DNA of 64,000 nucleotides from Actinopolyspora xinjiangensis (GTDB taxonomy: Bacteria; Actinomycetota; Actinomycetes; Mycobacteriales; Pseudonocardiaceae): the NCBI RefSeq assembly GCF_900104475.1, contig NZ_FNJR01000010.1:160794-224793 (forward strand), in the 5' to 3' direction. Each line of letters starts with the position of its first letter. Position 1 is the stretch's first letter. The notes beneath the pieces were generated by a model that was not told where the DNA came from, did no database searches, and was given only the letters and a program-made list of their open reading frames with translations. The position numbers and the translations under genes were made by a program. This document shows positions 36,937-46,445 of this stretch, piece by piece.

Positions 36937-38601
36937 TTACGGGTGGTCGGTTCGTTTCTTCGCTCTTTCGTGGGACGTGCCGTCGAGTGAATCGACGGAT
37001 TCCGAGGTGAACTCCGAATTCTTTTCCAGGAATGGGGAGAGAAGTCCCGGAACACAGCTCTCGGCGAACGAAAGTCCCTGCTCTGCCTCGGCGTCACGAA
37101 CGGAGTAGTACCCGTTCCCGGCCGCCGTGGTGGCACTGACCGTGAGCAGCCCCGCGAGCCGTTGCAGTGGTGACTGGCTGATGCGCCACCCGATGATCCC
37201 CTCGCGCTGCAGCAGGACGGTTCGCTTGACTCCGGTTCCGTAGCGGGTGACGAGGTACTCGTCGCGGTGACCGTGTCCGAGGTTGCGGTAGGCGTCCCAC
37301 GCGAGAACCACGGCGGGCGGAGCGGTCCCCAGCGGCACGAGCCAGCTCCACCACGGGACCACCTCGCTCTGGTGAGCCGCTACGGCGAGCCCGGACGCGA
37401 GGAGCAGCGCGGGCAGTAGTACCCGCGACAGGCGCCGTCGCAGTGCGACGCGCGGGTGGGCCCGCAGCGGCGCGCCGTCCTCCAGCGTGCCGGGACGCTC
37501 CAGCACCAGGGCGCCGATCCGTCCCGCCACACCGCGCGGTGCCGGTGGGAGCAGGGCCTTGTTGTCGGAGCGTCCCGACGTCTCGCCGTGCTCCAGCCCG
37601 GTCGCCACGGCGGTGAGTCTGCTGCCACCGGCCAACCGCAACAACATCGGCTCGGCGAGCTCCACCCCGCGCAGCCGCCGCCGCTCCAGGGAGACGGCAC
37701 GTGTGGTCAGCAGCCCGCGCCGTACCCGTAACGTGGCATCCCCCTCCCTGGTGAGGCGAAACCCCCACCACATCTCGACGGAGAAGGCCAGCGCCCCCAG
37801 CAACCCACCGACCAGGACCGTCACCACGGCCGCCACGACGACGGCCCACAGCGGGGCGTGGGTCCACACCGACGACGCGGTGTCGGACAGCCAGTCGGTG
37901 GCGGTGTCGGCGGCCCACAGGGCGCGGAACACGTCGCTGAGCGTGCTCAGCGCCGATCCGACGGCCGCCCAGGTGAACAACAGCAGCGAAGCCGTCAGGG
38001 TGCTGTAGAGGTACCAGGTCGGACGCATCCGGGCCAGCTCGGTGCCGGTCTCCTCCGCGGAGTCGGCGACCGGTGGGGTAGCGCTTTCCGGAGTGGTTCC
38101 GGCGCGCGGCCGCAGCAGCAACCGGCGGAGCTCCTCGGCCCGCGCCGTGCTGATCGCGTCCAGCTTCAGTTCCCCCTCACTTCCCGCCTTCTGACCCGTG
38201 CCGATCTTGACCACCGAGATCCCCAGCAGCCGGTGGACCACGGGCGCGGTCAGGTCGACGCTGCGAACACGTTCACGCGGGATGGAGCGGAAGCTCCGCG
38301 AGATGTTGCCCTCGCGCAGTTCGAACCGTTCGGCTGTGACCCTGAACCTGGTGAAGTACCAGCGCAACCAGGATCCCACCAGGGTGAGTACGACCACGCC
38401 CAGCAGAACGCCCGCGGTCGTCAGTGTTCTCGTCGAGCCGTCGTCGGAGACGGCCATGATCGCGACGATCGGAAACATCGGCGCGACGACCAGCGCCGTC
38501 GACGCGACGACGGCCTTCGGGTCGAGCCGTTGCCAGTCCTCGAACGGTCCCGGTGGGGGAGTCGGGGCGGCGGTGGCCTCTTCGGGCGGGAACTCGTTCA
38601 C
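36937..38601 (-). CDS. Membrane protein with bacterial PH domains (YdbT-like)
   Basis: 554 residues with three bPH2-type modules. Each has a helix pair in the membrane followed by a strand-rich module: FRVTAERFELREGNISRSFRSIPRERVRSVDL, then MRPTWYLYS...LRVRRGLLTTRAVSLERRRLRGVEL, then DEYLVTRYGTGVKRTVLLQREGIIGWRI. The YdbS/YdbT pair is of unknown function, sometimes linked to envelope stress. It overlaps the smaller PH gene by ATGA, so the two form one unit. Confidence 0.85.
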   Translation of the reverse strand: MNEFPPEEATAAPTPPPGPFEDWQRLDPKAVVASTALVVAPMFPIVAIMAVSDDGSTRTLTTAGVLLGVVVLTLVGSWLRWYFTRFRVTAERFELREGNISRSFRSIPRERVRSVDLTAPVVHRLLGISVVKIGTGQKAGSEGELKLDAISTARAEELRRLLLRPRAGTTPESATPPVADSAEETGTELARMRPTWYLYSTLTASLLLFTWAAVGSALSTLSDVFRALWAADTATDWLSDTASSVWTHAPLWAVVVAAVVTVLVGGLLGALAFSVEMWWGFRLTREGDATLRVRRGLLTTRAVSLERRRLRGVELAEPMLLRLAGGSRLTAVATGLEHGETSGRSDNKALLPPAPRGVAGRIGALVLERPGTLEDGAPLRAHPRVALRRRLSRVLLPALLLASGLAVAAHQSEVVPWWSWLVPLGTAPPAVVLAWDAYRNLGHGHRDEYLVTRYGTGVKRTVLLQREGIIGWRISQSPLQRLAGLLTVSATTAAGNGYYSVRDAEAEQGLSFAESCVPGLLSPFLEKNSEFTSESVDSLDGTSHERAKKRTDHP

Positions 38602-39110
38602 GTGGCATCACCGGGGGTGGCCTGGGTGGTCCTGGTGAGTCTCTCGGCGAGATCGGCCGCCACGTCCCGCTCCAGGCCGTCGATGGTCAGCGGCCCCGCC
38701 GCCGAGGCCGTGGTGACGGTGACGCTGGAGAGCCCCAGCGCGCGTTGCAGCGGCCCCCTGGCGGTGTCCACGGTCTGAATGCGCGACATCGGGGCCACCC
38801 GCCACTCCCGGCTCAACCAGCCGGCGGCCGTGTACACGGCGGATTCGGTGGTCTCCCAGCGGTGCACGCGGTAGCGCCACCAGGGCATCACGGTGACGTA
38901 GCCGATGCCGAGCACTCCCAGCACGATCAGGGCGATCACCAGCGCTCGGTTCGGAAAGGGCGACCACCAGGCTCCGAAACCGACCGCCGCGAGAAGCACG
39001 ACGACGCGGGAAGCGGCCTGACAGCTCCACCAGAGCACGGCCCTGCGCGCGACCCGGTGTCGCGGTGCTCGTAGCCGCACACCGCCCTCGGTGCCACCGA
39101 CGTCGATCAT
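38598..39110 (-). CDS. Small bacterial PH-domain membrane protein (YdbS-like)
   Basis: About 170 residues from ATG 39110, which follows GGAGGTGGCG. It has two membrane helices (VVVLLAAVGFGAWW and LVIALIVLGVLGIGYVTV) followed by one bPH2 domain (YRVHRWETTESAVYTAAGWLSREWRVAPMSRIQTVDT, then LGLSSVTVTTASAAGPL). The C-terminus contains DGLERDVAADLAERL. It precedes and overlaps the larger PH-domain gene, the usual YdbS-YdbT arrangement. Confidence 0.87.
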   Translation of the reverse strand: MIDVGGTEGGVRLRAPRHRVARRAVLWWSCQAASRVVVLLAAVGFGAWWSPFPNRALVIALIVLGVLGIGYVTVMPWWRYRVHRWETTESAVYTAAGWLSREWRVAPMSRIQTVDTARGPLQRALGLSSVTVTTASAAGPLTIDGLERDVAADLAERLTRTTQATPGDAT

Positions 39111-39229
39111 CGCCACCTCCGCGCGGCTCGTGGTCGCCCACATTCTGGCCGTTTCCGGGCGATCGGCGGCAACCGGCCCGCGCGGAACCAGTGGGCCCGC
39201 GCGAGCCGGTGCCCCGGCGGTCCCCCGGA

Positions 39230-40255
39230 TCAGGTCCCGTCGCCGGGCACGGACTCCAGGAAGTCGGCGAGCTCGCGCACCGCCGAAGGATTGCGCGGCC
39301 CCTCCACCAGGGCCGCGTACGGCAGGTCGATGAACCGCTCCTGCCGCACCGCCTCCAACCGGGACAGCGCTGGGTGCTCGCGCAGGAACCGGATCTTGTC
39401 CCGCACCGTCTCGTCGCCGTAGTCGTTGATCAGGATCACGTCGGGGTCGGCGCGCAGCACGCTCTCCCAGCTCACCGAGACCCAGCTGTCGTCGAGGTCG
39501 GCGAAGACGTTCCTGCCACCGGCCTTGCTGATGATCTGGTCGGCGGCGCCGCCGTTGCCGGAGGTGAAGGGCTCGCTGCGCCCCGAGTCGTAGAGGAACA
39601 CCGTGGGGCGCTCCCCCTCGGCCGCGTCGGGCGCGGCCCGTTCGATGGTGCTCCTGTAGTCGGAGACGAGTTTCTCGGCTCGTTCCGGAACTCCGAACAG
39701 TTCACCGAGGTTGCGGATGTCGGTGTAGAGCGCCTCCAGCGGGGGCATGATGCCCCGCTTACCGGTCTCGCCCACCCGGCAGGACTCGCTGAGCACGTAG
39801 GAGTCGATCCCTTCGGACTCCAGCCGCTCGGGGGTGATGCGGCTCGATTCGCCGAATCCGTAGTTCCACCCGGCGAAGACCATGTCCGCGCCCGCCTCGC
39901 GGATCCGCTCCATACTCATCCGTTCGGCCAGGCGCGGGACCCGCTCGAACCGCTGCTTCCACGGGGAGCTCTCCACGCCGCGCCGCTGGCCGTCGGACAG
40001 GAAGTAGCCGGCCATCCTGTCCTGCAGTCCCAGCGCGAACATGATCTCGGTGACCCCGATGTCGTTGGTGACGACCTTCTCCGGTGGGTGTTCGTAGGTG
40101 CGCTCCCGTTCGCAGTTGGTCAGCTTCACCGGGAACCGTTCCGGCACCTCACCGGAGTTCTCCCGCGCCACCTCCGCGCCGCAGCCGCCGAGCAGCAGGG
40201 CGCTCGACAACAGCGCCACCGCGCTTCGGACCATCGTCGTTCGGTGGTTTCCCAC
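39230..40255 (-). CDS. btuF: Cobalamin ABC transporter substrate-binding lipoprotein
   Basis: 341 residues. Lipoprotein signal peptide with lipobox LLGGC, then a TroA/BtuF-type fold: VVTNDIGVTEIMFALGLQDRMAGYF, ...EAGADMVFAGWNYGFGES, VFLYDSGRSEPFTSGNGGAADQII and LRADPDVILINDYG. By sequence it could bind iron-siderophore or B12. The cobalamin riboswitch in front of the operon makes B12 or a precursor the likely cargo. GTG 40255 follows AAAGGACGG; it lies 36 bp after btuD. Confidence 0.85.
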   Translation of the reverse strand: MGNHRTTMVRSAVALLSSALLLGGCGAEVARENSGEVPERFPVKLTNCERERTYEHPPEKVVTNDIGVTEIMFALGLQDRMAGYFLSDGQRRGVESSPWKQRFERVPRLAERMSMERIREAGADMVFAGWNYGFGESSRITPERLESEGIDSYVLSESCRVGETGKRGIMPPLEALYTDIRNLGELFGVPERAEKLVSDYRSTIERAAPDAAEGERPTVFLYDSGRSEPFTSGNGGAADQIISKAGGRNVFADLDDSWVSVSWESVLRADPDVILINDYGDETVRDKIRFLREHPALSRLEAVRQERFIDLPYAALVEGPRNPSAVRELADFLESVPGDGT

Positions 40256-40291
40256 GTTCCGTCCTTTCCGGCCTCGTCCGTCGAGGTCGAG

Positions 40292-41061
<770 letters not shown>

Positions 41062-41062
<1 letters not shown>

Positions 41063-42297
41063 CAGCGACCTCCCAACGTGGTGCCCCGGCGGCGCATCAA
41101 CAGCAGGAAGCAGGGGACACCGATCGCGGCGGTGATCACGCCGAGCGGCAGTTGTTCCGGAGCGGCGACCGTTCGCGCCAGCACGTCGGTCCACACCAGA
41201 AACACCGCACCGGCCAGTGGCGCGAGCACCAGGACCCGCCTGTGGTCCGCACCGACGAGCAGGCGGACCAGGTGCGGCAGCATCAGTCCGACGAATCCGA
41301 CCGCACCGCTGACCGCCACCAGCACACCGGTGACGGCGGCGGCGAGCACGAACAGCTCGCGGCGGAACCCGGCGGGGTCCACTCCCAGCGTCGTGGCGGT
41401 CTCGTCCCCCATGGCCAGTGCGTTGAGCCGTTCGCCGGACAGCAGCAGGTAACCGATTCCACAGCAGACCACCACCGCTGCCACCGGCAACGAGCGCCAC
41501 GTAACGCCGCCGAGGCTGCCCAACAGCCAGAACATCACCGACTCGGCCGCGTTGCCCTTCGGAGACTGGAAGATGAGCAGGGTGGTCACGGCGGAGAAGC
41601 CGTAGGACATCGCGGTGCCGGTGAGTATCAACCGCAGCGGCGTCAGCCCGTTCGAGGTGCGGGCGACCAGGTACACCAGCGACGTCGCGGCCAACGCCCC
41701 GAGGAACGCGGCTGTGGACAGGGCGTAGAGTCCGAGCGCCCCCAGAATCCCGTAGAGCGCGACGGCGCTGGCGCCGACCGAGGCTCCCGAGGAGATGCCG
41801 AGCACGAACGGGTCGGCCAGGGCGTTGCGCACCATCGCCTGGGTGGCCACGCCGACGGTACTCAGCCCGGCACCCACCACCGCGGCGAGCAGCACGCGGG
41901 GCAGCCGCACATCCCAGATGATGTAGTAGATCCCCGCGTCCTCGGCGGGGACCACGCCACCGCGCAGTGCCTGGTAGAGCAGCTCGACGGTCTTGCCGAA
42001 CGGGATGCCGGTCGGCCCCAGAGCCACGCCGCAGACCACCGAGACCAGCAGCCCGGCGCCGAACAGCGTGCACAGCAGCGGAAGCCGGGCTCGTGCCGGG
42101 CGTTTCTCCGGAGGTTTCCGCTCCAGTGCTTCCCCGCCCGGGTGGACCTCCCCCGTGAGGTCCTGGCGTGCCGTCGGGGCCGGGTTGGTCCGCTCGACAC
42201 TGTTCGAGCCGTTCACCCCCGGCGGGACCCCATCGGAAGCGGAGCGTGTAGCGGATGGAGAGCTCGTGCTGTCATCGGACGTGAAGCTCTGTCGCAC
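41062..42297 (-). CDS. btuC: Cobalamin ABC transporter permease (FecCD/BtuC family)
   Basis: About 411 residues from GTG 42297, preceded by AGGAAAGG. The transmembrane core (from ~residue 75) has RLPRVLLAAVVGAGLSTVGVATQAMVRNALADPFVLGISSGASVGA and a later GDETATTLGVD plus GAVGFVGLMLPHLVRLLVGADHR, the BtuC/FecCD hallmarks. The ~75-residue hydrophilic N-terminus is longer than usual and its start is uncertain. A longer frame to 42453 would run into the riboswitch, so it is rejected. Confidence 0.88.
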
Positions 42298-42449
42298 AAC
42301 GGAGGTGCCTTTCCTGCGGGTTGCCGACCGCACGAGGGCACCACGCGCAGGGATCACCGAGACGTGCGACTGCGCGAGGGCTCCCTCCCGCGGTCCTCGA
42401 CGGTCGTGGAGCTGCGCCCGCTGCGGCGGAGCCGAAGGGGCGGTCATCG

Positions 42450-42548
42450 GCAACGACGGGTTCTCGGGCTTGCTCGAACGAGCTCACCGTTGCGGGTCAG
42501 CGCCGGATTCGCACCGGACTTCCCCCGGCCGCTGCCGGTTCGGTTGTC
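42450..42548 (-). promoter_or_regulatory. Cobalamin (B12) riboswitch upstream of btuCDF
   Basis: On the minus strand the conserved core reads GGGGGAAGTCCGGTG, then GAATCCGG, then CGCTGACCCGCAACGGTG (42524-42484). The GGTGnnAnTCCGG-nGCTGnCCCGCAACGGT pattern is the consensus B12 box. Downstream AGCCCGAGAACCCGTC matches the second conserved block. A promoter at 42555-42583 places the start at the aptamer's 5' end. It should repress btuCDF when cobalamin is plentiful. Confidence 0.93.
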
Positions 42549-42554
42549 GGATCA

Positions 42555-42583
42555 ATCCTGGAGTGGGTGATCCGCGTTGTCCA
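42555..42583 (-). promoter_or_regulatory. Promoter of the riboswitch-btuCDF unit
   Basis: TGGACA (42583-42578) and CAGGAT (42560-42555) are 17 bp apart on the minus strand. Initiation ~42548 would begin just before the aptamer. Confidence 0.6.
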
Positions 42584-42660
42584 CGGCTTGTGCGAGGGCA
42601 CACACGCGGACAACCCGGCGGGAAGACGCCGAACACGCGTGGCCGGGCAGTCGGAGAGGG

Positions 42661-42734
42661 TGAGGCCGGCGGGACTCGAACCCGCACTGGCTAGGACCTA
42701 AACCTAGTGCCTCTGCCAATTGGGCTACGGCCCC
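42661..42734 (-). tRNA. tRNA, anticodon UAG (Leu), short variable region
   Basis: Cloverleaf on the minus strand: acceptor GGGGCCG/CGGCCTC (one G-U), three-pair D stem GCC/GGC, anticodon stem CTAGG/CCTAG with loop TTTAGGT, T arm GCGGG TTCGAGT CCCGC, discriminator A, no encoded CCA. UAG reads CUA (leucine). The variable region is only five bases (CCAGT), whereas leucine tRNAs normally have a long extra arm. The anticodon and A73 favour Leu, but the body is class I. Confidence 0.85.
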
Positions 42735-42952
42735 TCGCGGGTCAGCATACCGATCCACGCGGTCACGGAACGGGCAGGTCCCGATCCGCCCGAGTCCGCG
42801 ACACGGGCGGCGTCACCACCCCTTGGTGCTGTGGTGTGATCTACCGTGTGCACAGCCAGGGTGCCCGACCGGGGAGGTCGTCGTCCCGGGATGCGTACGC
42901 TCGTCCGCGGCAGCCAGGCCGGTCAAGACCCCAGGAAGTACGAGGAGGACAG

Positions 42953-43174
42953 GTGGCCCGCGATCCCGACGCCATCCAGCGCGACATCGAAAAGGCCCGT
43001 GAGGCGCTCGCCGCTTCGTTGGACGAGCTGGAAACCAAGGCCAACCCCACCCGTGCCGTGGAGGTGGGCAAAGCCACCGTGCGGGAGAAACTCGAGGATC
43101 CCCGGATTCGCTACGCGCTGATCGGTGTCGGCGCGTTGACGGCGGTTCTGGTGCTGCGCAAACTGTTGCGTTGA
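42953..43174 (+). CDS. DUF3618 small membrane protein
   Basis: 73 residues from GTG 42953 (AGGAGGACAG upstream). It shows the DUF3618 pattern DPDAIQRDIEKAREALAASLDELETKANP, a single C-terminal hydrophobic segment (YALIGVGALTAVLVL) and a basic end KLLR. The family occurs in actinobacteria without defined function, often next to phage-holin superfamily III proteins. A strong hairpin terminator follows at 43180. Confidence 0.88.
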   Translation: MARDPDAIQRDIEKAREALAASLDELETKANPTRAVEVGKATVREKLEDPRIRYALIGVGALTAVLVLRKLLR

Positions 43175-43179
43175 GGAGA

Positions 43180-43226
43180 CCGTGCCGAGGCAAGCCGGCC
43201 GTTGCCCGACCGGCTTGCGAGCACGG
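43180..43226. terminator. Terminator hairpin after the DUF3618 gene
   Basis: GCAAGCCGG (43190-43198) pairs with CCGGCTTGC (43210-43218) in a perfect 9-bp stem, extended by an outer CCGTGC/GCACGG pair. The remainder of the ~210-bp gap to the TetR gene shows no feature. Confidence 0.65.
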
Positions 43227-43386
43227 CGGGAAGCATCCGCTCCGCCTCCGGTCGCGGGTCCGGAGGGGGCGCCGTCCTTCGAACGTGGCGTCCGGCCGGT
43301 GCTGACGGCCCACGGCGTCGGACGACCGGGCACGACTCCTACCGGCTCTCCCGCGAGGGGGAGGGGAGGTCGAGGTGGGGGTCCGA

Positions 43387-44037
43387 CTACCGGCGCAGCA
43401 GCGGCAGCAGCGCCTCGTGCAGCAGACGGTCCACGAAACGCTGGTCCAGTGGTTCGCCGGTCAGCATCAGTCGGTGGATCAACGCTGCCCCCGCCAGTTC
43501 CACCACGGTGTCCACCGGCGCGTTCTCACCGGTCTCACCCCGTTCGACACCGCGGTCGATGATACTGCGCAGCACGTCGCGCTGGGGCAGCAGGAAGGAG
43601 TCCCGGAAGGCGTCGGCCAGCTCGGGTTCGTGCGGCAACTCGCCGACCAGCGCCTGCGCGCCCTTGCCGACCGGTCCACTGAGGAACTCCGCGAACGCGC
43701 TGAGGAACTCGCGCAGGTCGCTTTCCATGCCCCCGTTGTCCGGTTGCGGGATGTTGCGACGCACCAGCTGGGTGCAGGTGTCGATGACGAGTTCGAGTTT
43801 GGACTCCCACCTGCGGTAGATGGTGGCCTTGCCCGCCCGCGCGTGCGCGGCCACCGCGTCCATGGTCAACGCGCGGTAGCCCACTTCGGCCAGCACTTCC
43901 AGGGCCGCGTTGCGCAGCGCGGCGTCCCGCGTGGCGTCTCTCGGTCTGCCCCTGCCGGGGGAGGCCCCCGTGTCGTGCGCACGGCTGCCGCTGGCGGGCG
44001 GCTCGGATTCCCAATCGCTGTCGACCGGTGTGTTCAC
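43387..44037 (-). CDS. TetR/AcrR-family transcriptional regulator
   Basis: 216 residues. After a ~40-residue polar N-terminus comes the HTH (RNAALEVLAEVGYRALTMDAVAAHARAGKATIYRRW), then a TetR C-terminal ligand-binding domain with ELAGAALIHRLMLTGEPLDQRF. The C-terminal region resembles the TetR_C_11-type seen in actinobacterial repressors. The ligand and target are unknown, and no divergent efflux gene is adjacent. Stands alone between the DUF3618 gene and small genes. Confidence 0.9.
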   Translation of the reverse strand: MNTPVDSDWESEPPASGSRAHDTGASPGRGRPRDATRDAALRNAALEVLAEVGYRALTMDAVAAHARAGKATIYRRWESKLELVIDTCTQLVRRNIPQPDNGGMESDLREFLSAFAEFLSGPVGKGAQALVGELPHEPELADAFRDSFLLPQRDVLRSIIDRGVERGETGENAPVDTVVELAGAALIHRLMLTGEPLDQRFVDRLLHEALLPLLRR

Positions 44038-44177
44038 GGGCCGATATCCTAGTTGCCTTCGCGCGGCTCGATTCAGTGCTCTCGACGTGGACGGCGGGTG
44101 GGGCAGCCGAACCGATCGGTCGAGCCGGGAGCGTTCGTTCCGGGGATGAGGTTCGCGCGTGGCGCCGGGGAAGGGGA

Positions 44178-44498
44178 TCAGCCGCGGTGGCCCCCGGGGT
44201 GCTGCTGGGCCGCGGCCGCGGCGGCCTGCCGAGCGGCGGCGCGGGTGGCCTCGTCGGACAGTCCGTGGCGCGCCTGTAAGTAGGCGGTGCTGAAGGCGAA
44301 ACCGTCGCCGTCCAGCAAGTGGATGACCACTCGTCCCGCCGAGTTGGGCGCCAGCTGCTCGATCAGCTGGTCCGCCTTGTCCCTGGCCGCGATCAGGCCC
44401 GGTGCGCGTGCGGTGCGCGACTCCACGTCGGAAGTGACCTGCACCACCCAGTCGTCCCCGTCGGGCAGGTAGTTGGCTGTGATGTGCCCTTGAGCCAT
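44178..44498 (-). CDS. Small conserved protein of unknown function
   Basis: 106 residues from ATG 44498, preceded by GGAGGCATC. Composition suggests a compact alpha-beta fold: GHITANYLPDGDDWVVQVTSDVESRTARAPGLIAARDKADQLIEQLAP, then VVIHLLDGDGFAFSTAYLQARHG. The N-terminal strand-turn-strand-helix could loosely recall HicB-type antitoxins, but no partner toxin is present, so this is not claimed. The C-terminus is Ala/Gln-rich. Confidence 0.65.
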   Translation of the reverse strand: MAQGHITANYLPDGDDWVVQVTSDVESRTARAPGLIAARDKADQLIEQLAPNSAGRVVIHLLDGDGFAFSTAYLQARHGLSDEATRAAARQAAAAAAQQHPGGHRG

Positions 44499-44617
44499 GA
44501 TGCCTCCGCGTCCAGCATGCTCAATCATCGCCGTGAACTCGCGCGTTCCGGCCGAAGGGCGGCCGCATAGGGCGTGGATCGGCACGGTCACTCACGCGTG
44601 GTCATCGACTCTACGGG

Positions 44618-45205
44618 TTATCCCTCGTTCAGGTCTTCCGGGCGGTCGATATCGAAGCCCGCCGCGATGTCCTCACAGGCCACGATTCGTACGTTCCGGA
44701 CGCGTAGGTAGTCACGTGCGCCCCGGTCCCCCAGCGCTACCTCGCGCACCCCGTCCCAGTGCGACCTGCCCAACAGCACCGGGTGGCCGCGTTCCCCGTC
44801 GTAACCTGCCGCCGCGAGCGCGTCCCCGCTCGCGTGTTCCGCCACCCGTAGCACAGCGGATTCGGTAATTCCCGGCATGTCCACCGGAAGAATGAGAGCG
44901 CTCGACACGTCGGAATAGCGTTCGGAATCCCCCAGCACCGCCAGCCCCGTACGCAACGAGGAACCCATCCCGCTGCGCCACTCCGGATTCGTCACCGGCA
45001 CCGTCCCGGCGAGGTCGGCCGTGGCCGCGATCCGCTCGGCGGCGGCTCCCAGCACCACGACCACCGGATCACACCCCGCCGCGAGCAGCACCCCGGCCGC
45101 GCGTTCCACCAGCGTCGAACCGCGATGGCGCACCAACGCCTTCGGCAGGCCGAACCGCCTGCCCTCACCCGCGGCGAGGAGCAGTCCGGCCACCCGCTCA
45201 GGCAA
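44618..45205 (-). CDS. MocA/MobA-like nucleotidyltransferase (molybdenum cofactor)
   Basis: 195 residues. GLLLAAGEGRRFGLPKALVRHRGSTLVERA is the nucleotidyltransferase fold with the G-x-G-x-R-x-G...PK motif, ILPVDMPGI binds metal, and GDRGARDYL near the C-terminus is typical of MocA cytidylyltransferases, which make molybdopterin cytosine dinucleotide. It overlaps the xdhC gene by eight bases and should provide the cofactor form used by the xanthine dehydrogenase encoded upstream. Confidence 0.87.
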   Translation of the reverse strand: MPERVAGLLLAAGEGRRFGLPKALVRHRGSTLVERAAGVLLAAGCDPVVVVLGAAAERIAATADLAGTVPVTNPEWRSGMGSSLRTGLAVLGDSERYSDVSSALILPVDMPGITESAVLRVAEHASGDALAAAGYDGERGHPVLLGRSHWDGVREVALGDRGARDYLRVRNVRIVACEDIAAGFDIDRPEDLNEG

Positions 45206-46301
45206 CGTGTATCGGCCCGCTCGTCCGAGTCAGCGGTCGCGCGCTTCCGCTGTTGCGCAGCGCCACGATCTCGGCCGCGATGGACACCGCGGTTTCCTCC
45301 GGGGTACGCCCCCCGAGGTCGAGCCCGATCGGAGCCCGCAACCGTTCCAGTTCCGGCTCGGTCAGTCCCGCGGCCCGCAGCCGGTCGAGACGGTCGGCGT
45401 GGGTGCGGCGAGAGCCGAGCGCGCCCACGTATCCCGCGGGACGGCGCAGCGCCTCGCGCAGGACCGGCACGTCGAACTTGGCGTCGTGGGTGAGCACGCA
45501 GACGACGCTACGCTGATCCGTGCCGACCTCGGCCAGGTACTCGTGCGGCCAGCGCACCACGACCTCGTCGGCCTCGGGGAACCGCTCTCTCGTGGTGAAC
45601 ACCGGTCGAGCGTCGCACACCGTGACGTGGTATCCGAGGAACTTGCCCATCCGGGCCAGTGCGGCGGCGTGGTCGATCGCGCCGAACACCAACATGCGCG
45701 GCGGGGTGTTCCACGACTCCACGAACACCGGGTGCTCCCGCCCGCCCGGCACGCACAGCCGCCTGGTGCCGGAGACGTCCTGGCCGAGCATCGCCCTGGT
45801 CTCGGCCAGGACCGTCCCGTCCAGCTCGTCGATACCGGTGCCGCCCACGTGCTCCTCGGCGCCCACTGCCAGCGTGCGCCCCGAGTCGAGCATCCGGGCC
45901 ACCGCGACGGGTTCACCCCGCAGGGCCGAACGCAACGCCCAGGACAGTGCCGCCGCCGTCCCCCCGGACCCCGCGGGGGAGTCGTCGGCGGGATCGACGG
46001 GGTGCAGGTACACATCCAGCTCCCCACCGCAGGTCAGCCCCACCGCGAAGGGATCGTCCGGATCGTGGTCGAACGAGGTGCGCAGCGGTTCGCCGTCGGA
46101 CAGCGCCCGCGTGGCCAACGAGTACACCGCGCCCTCGACACAGCCCCCCGAGAGGCTTCCCAGCACGGTCCCGTCGGAGTGCACCGCCGCGGTGGCACCG
46201 ACGTCGCGGGGCGCGCTGCCGCGCACCCCCACTATCGAGGCGACCACGAACCGTTCGCCCGCCTCGATCCACCGCAGCAGTTCGTCGGCGATTTCGCGCA
46301 T
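45198..46301 (-). CDS. xdhC: XdhC-family molybdenum cofactor insertion protein
   Basis: About 367 residues from ATG 46301 (AAAGGTGG upstream). The XdhC signature is present: GVRGSAPRDVGATAAV near the N-terminus with GGCVEG, a central Rossmann part (MLVFGAIDHAAALARMGKFLGYHVTVCDARP), and the C-terminal GALGSRRTHADRLDRL plus DLGGRTPEETAVSIAAEI. XdhC binds and sulfurates the molybdenum cofactor for insertion into xanthine dehydrogenase. It lies between the permease and the MocA gene. Confidence 0.93.
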   Translation of the reverse strand: MREIADELLRWIEAGERFVVASIVGVRGSAPRDVGATAAVHSDGTVLGSLSGGCVEGAVYSLATRALSDGEPLRTSFDHDPDDPFAVGLTCGGELDVYLHPVDPADDSPAGSGGTAAALSWALRSALRGEPVAVARMLDSGRTLAVGAEEHVGGTGIDELDGTVLAETRAMLGQDVSGTRRLCVPGGREHPVFVESWNTPPRMLVFGAIDHAAALARMGKFLGYHVTVCDARPVFTTRERFPEADEVVVRWPHEYLAEVGTDQRSVVCVLTHDAKFDVPVLREALRRPAGYVGALGSRRTHADRLDRLRAAGLTEPELERLRAPIGLDLGGRTPEETAVSIAAEIVALRNSGSARPLTRTSGPIHVA

Positions 46302-46445
46302 ACCAGCCACCTTTCACTGGAATCGAGTCACCGGGATCGAGGCGGGCGGATCCGGTCGGCACTCGTCCTCCGGACGGGCCGTCCGAGGGGCGAGCGGCTG
46401 GAGGTTCCGCCGAGCGGGCCCGTGCCGGTCGGAGTGCCCGGGCGG

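Noticed and set aside
42298..42453. Extension of btuC to a start at 42453
   Set aside because: These codons would translate the 3' end of the cobalamin riboswitch and read as Pro/Ala/Arg-rich sequence with no ribosome site.
44178..44498. Possible HicB-type antitoxin
   Set aside because: Only loose N-terminal similarity and no adjacent HicA toxin, so not called.
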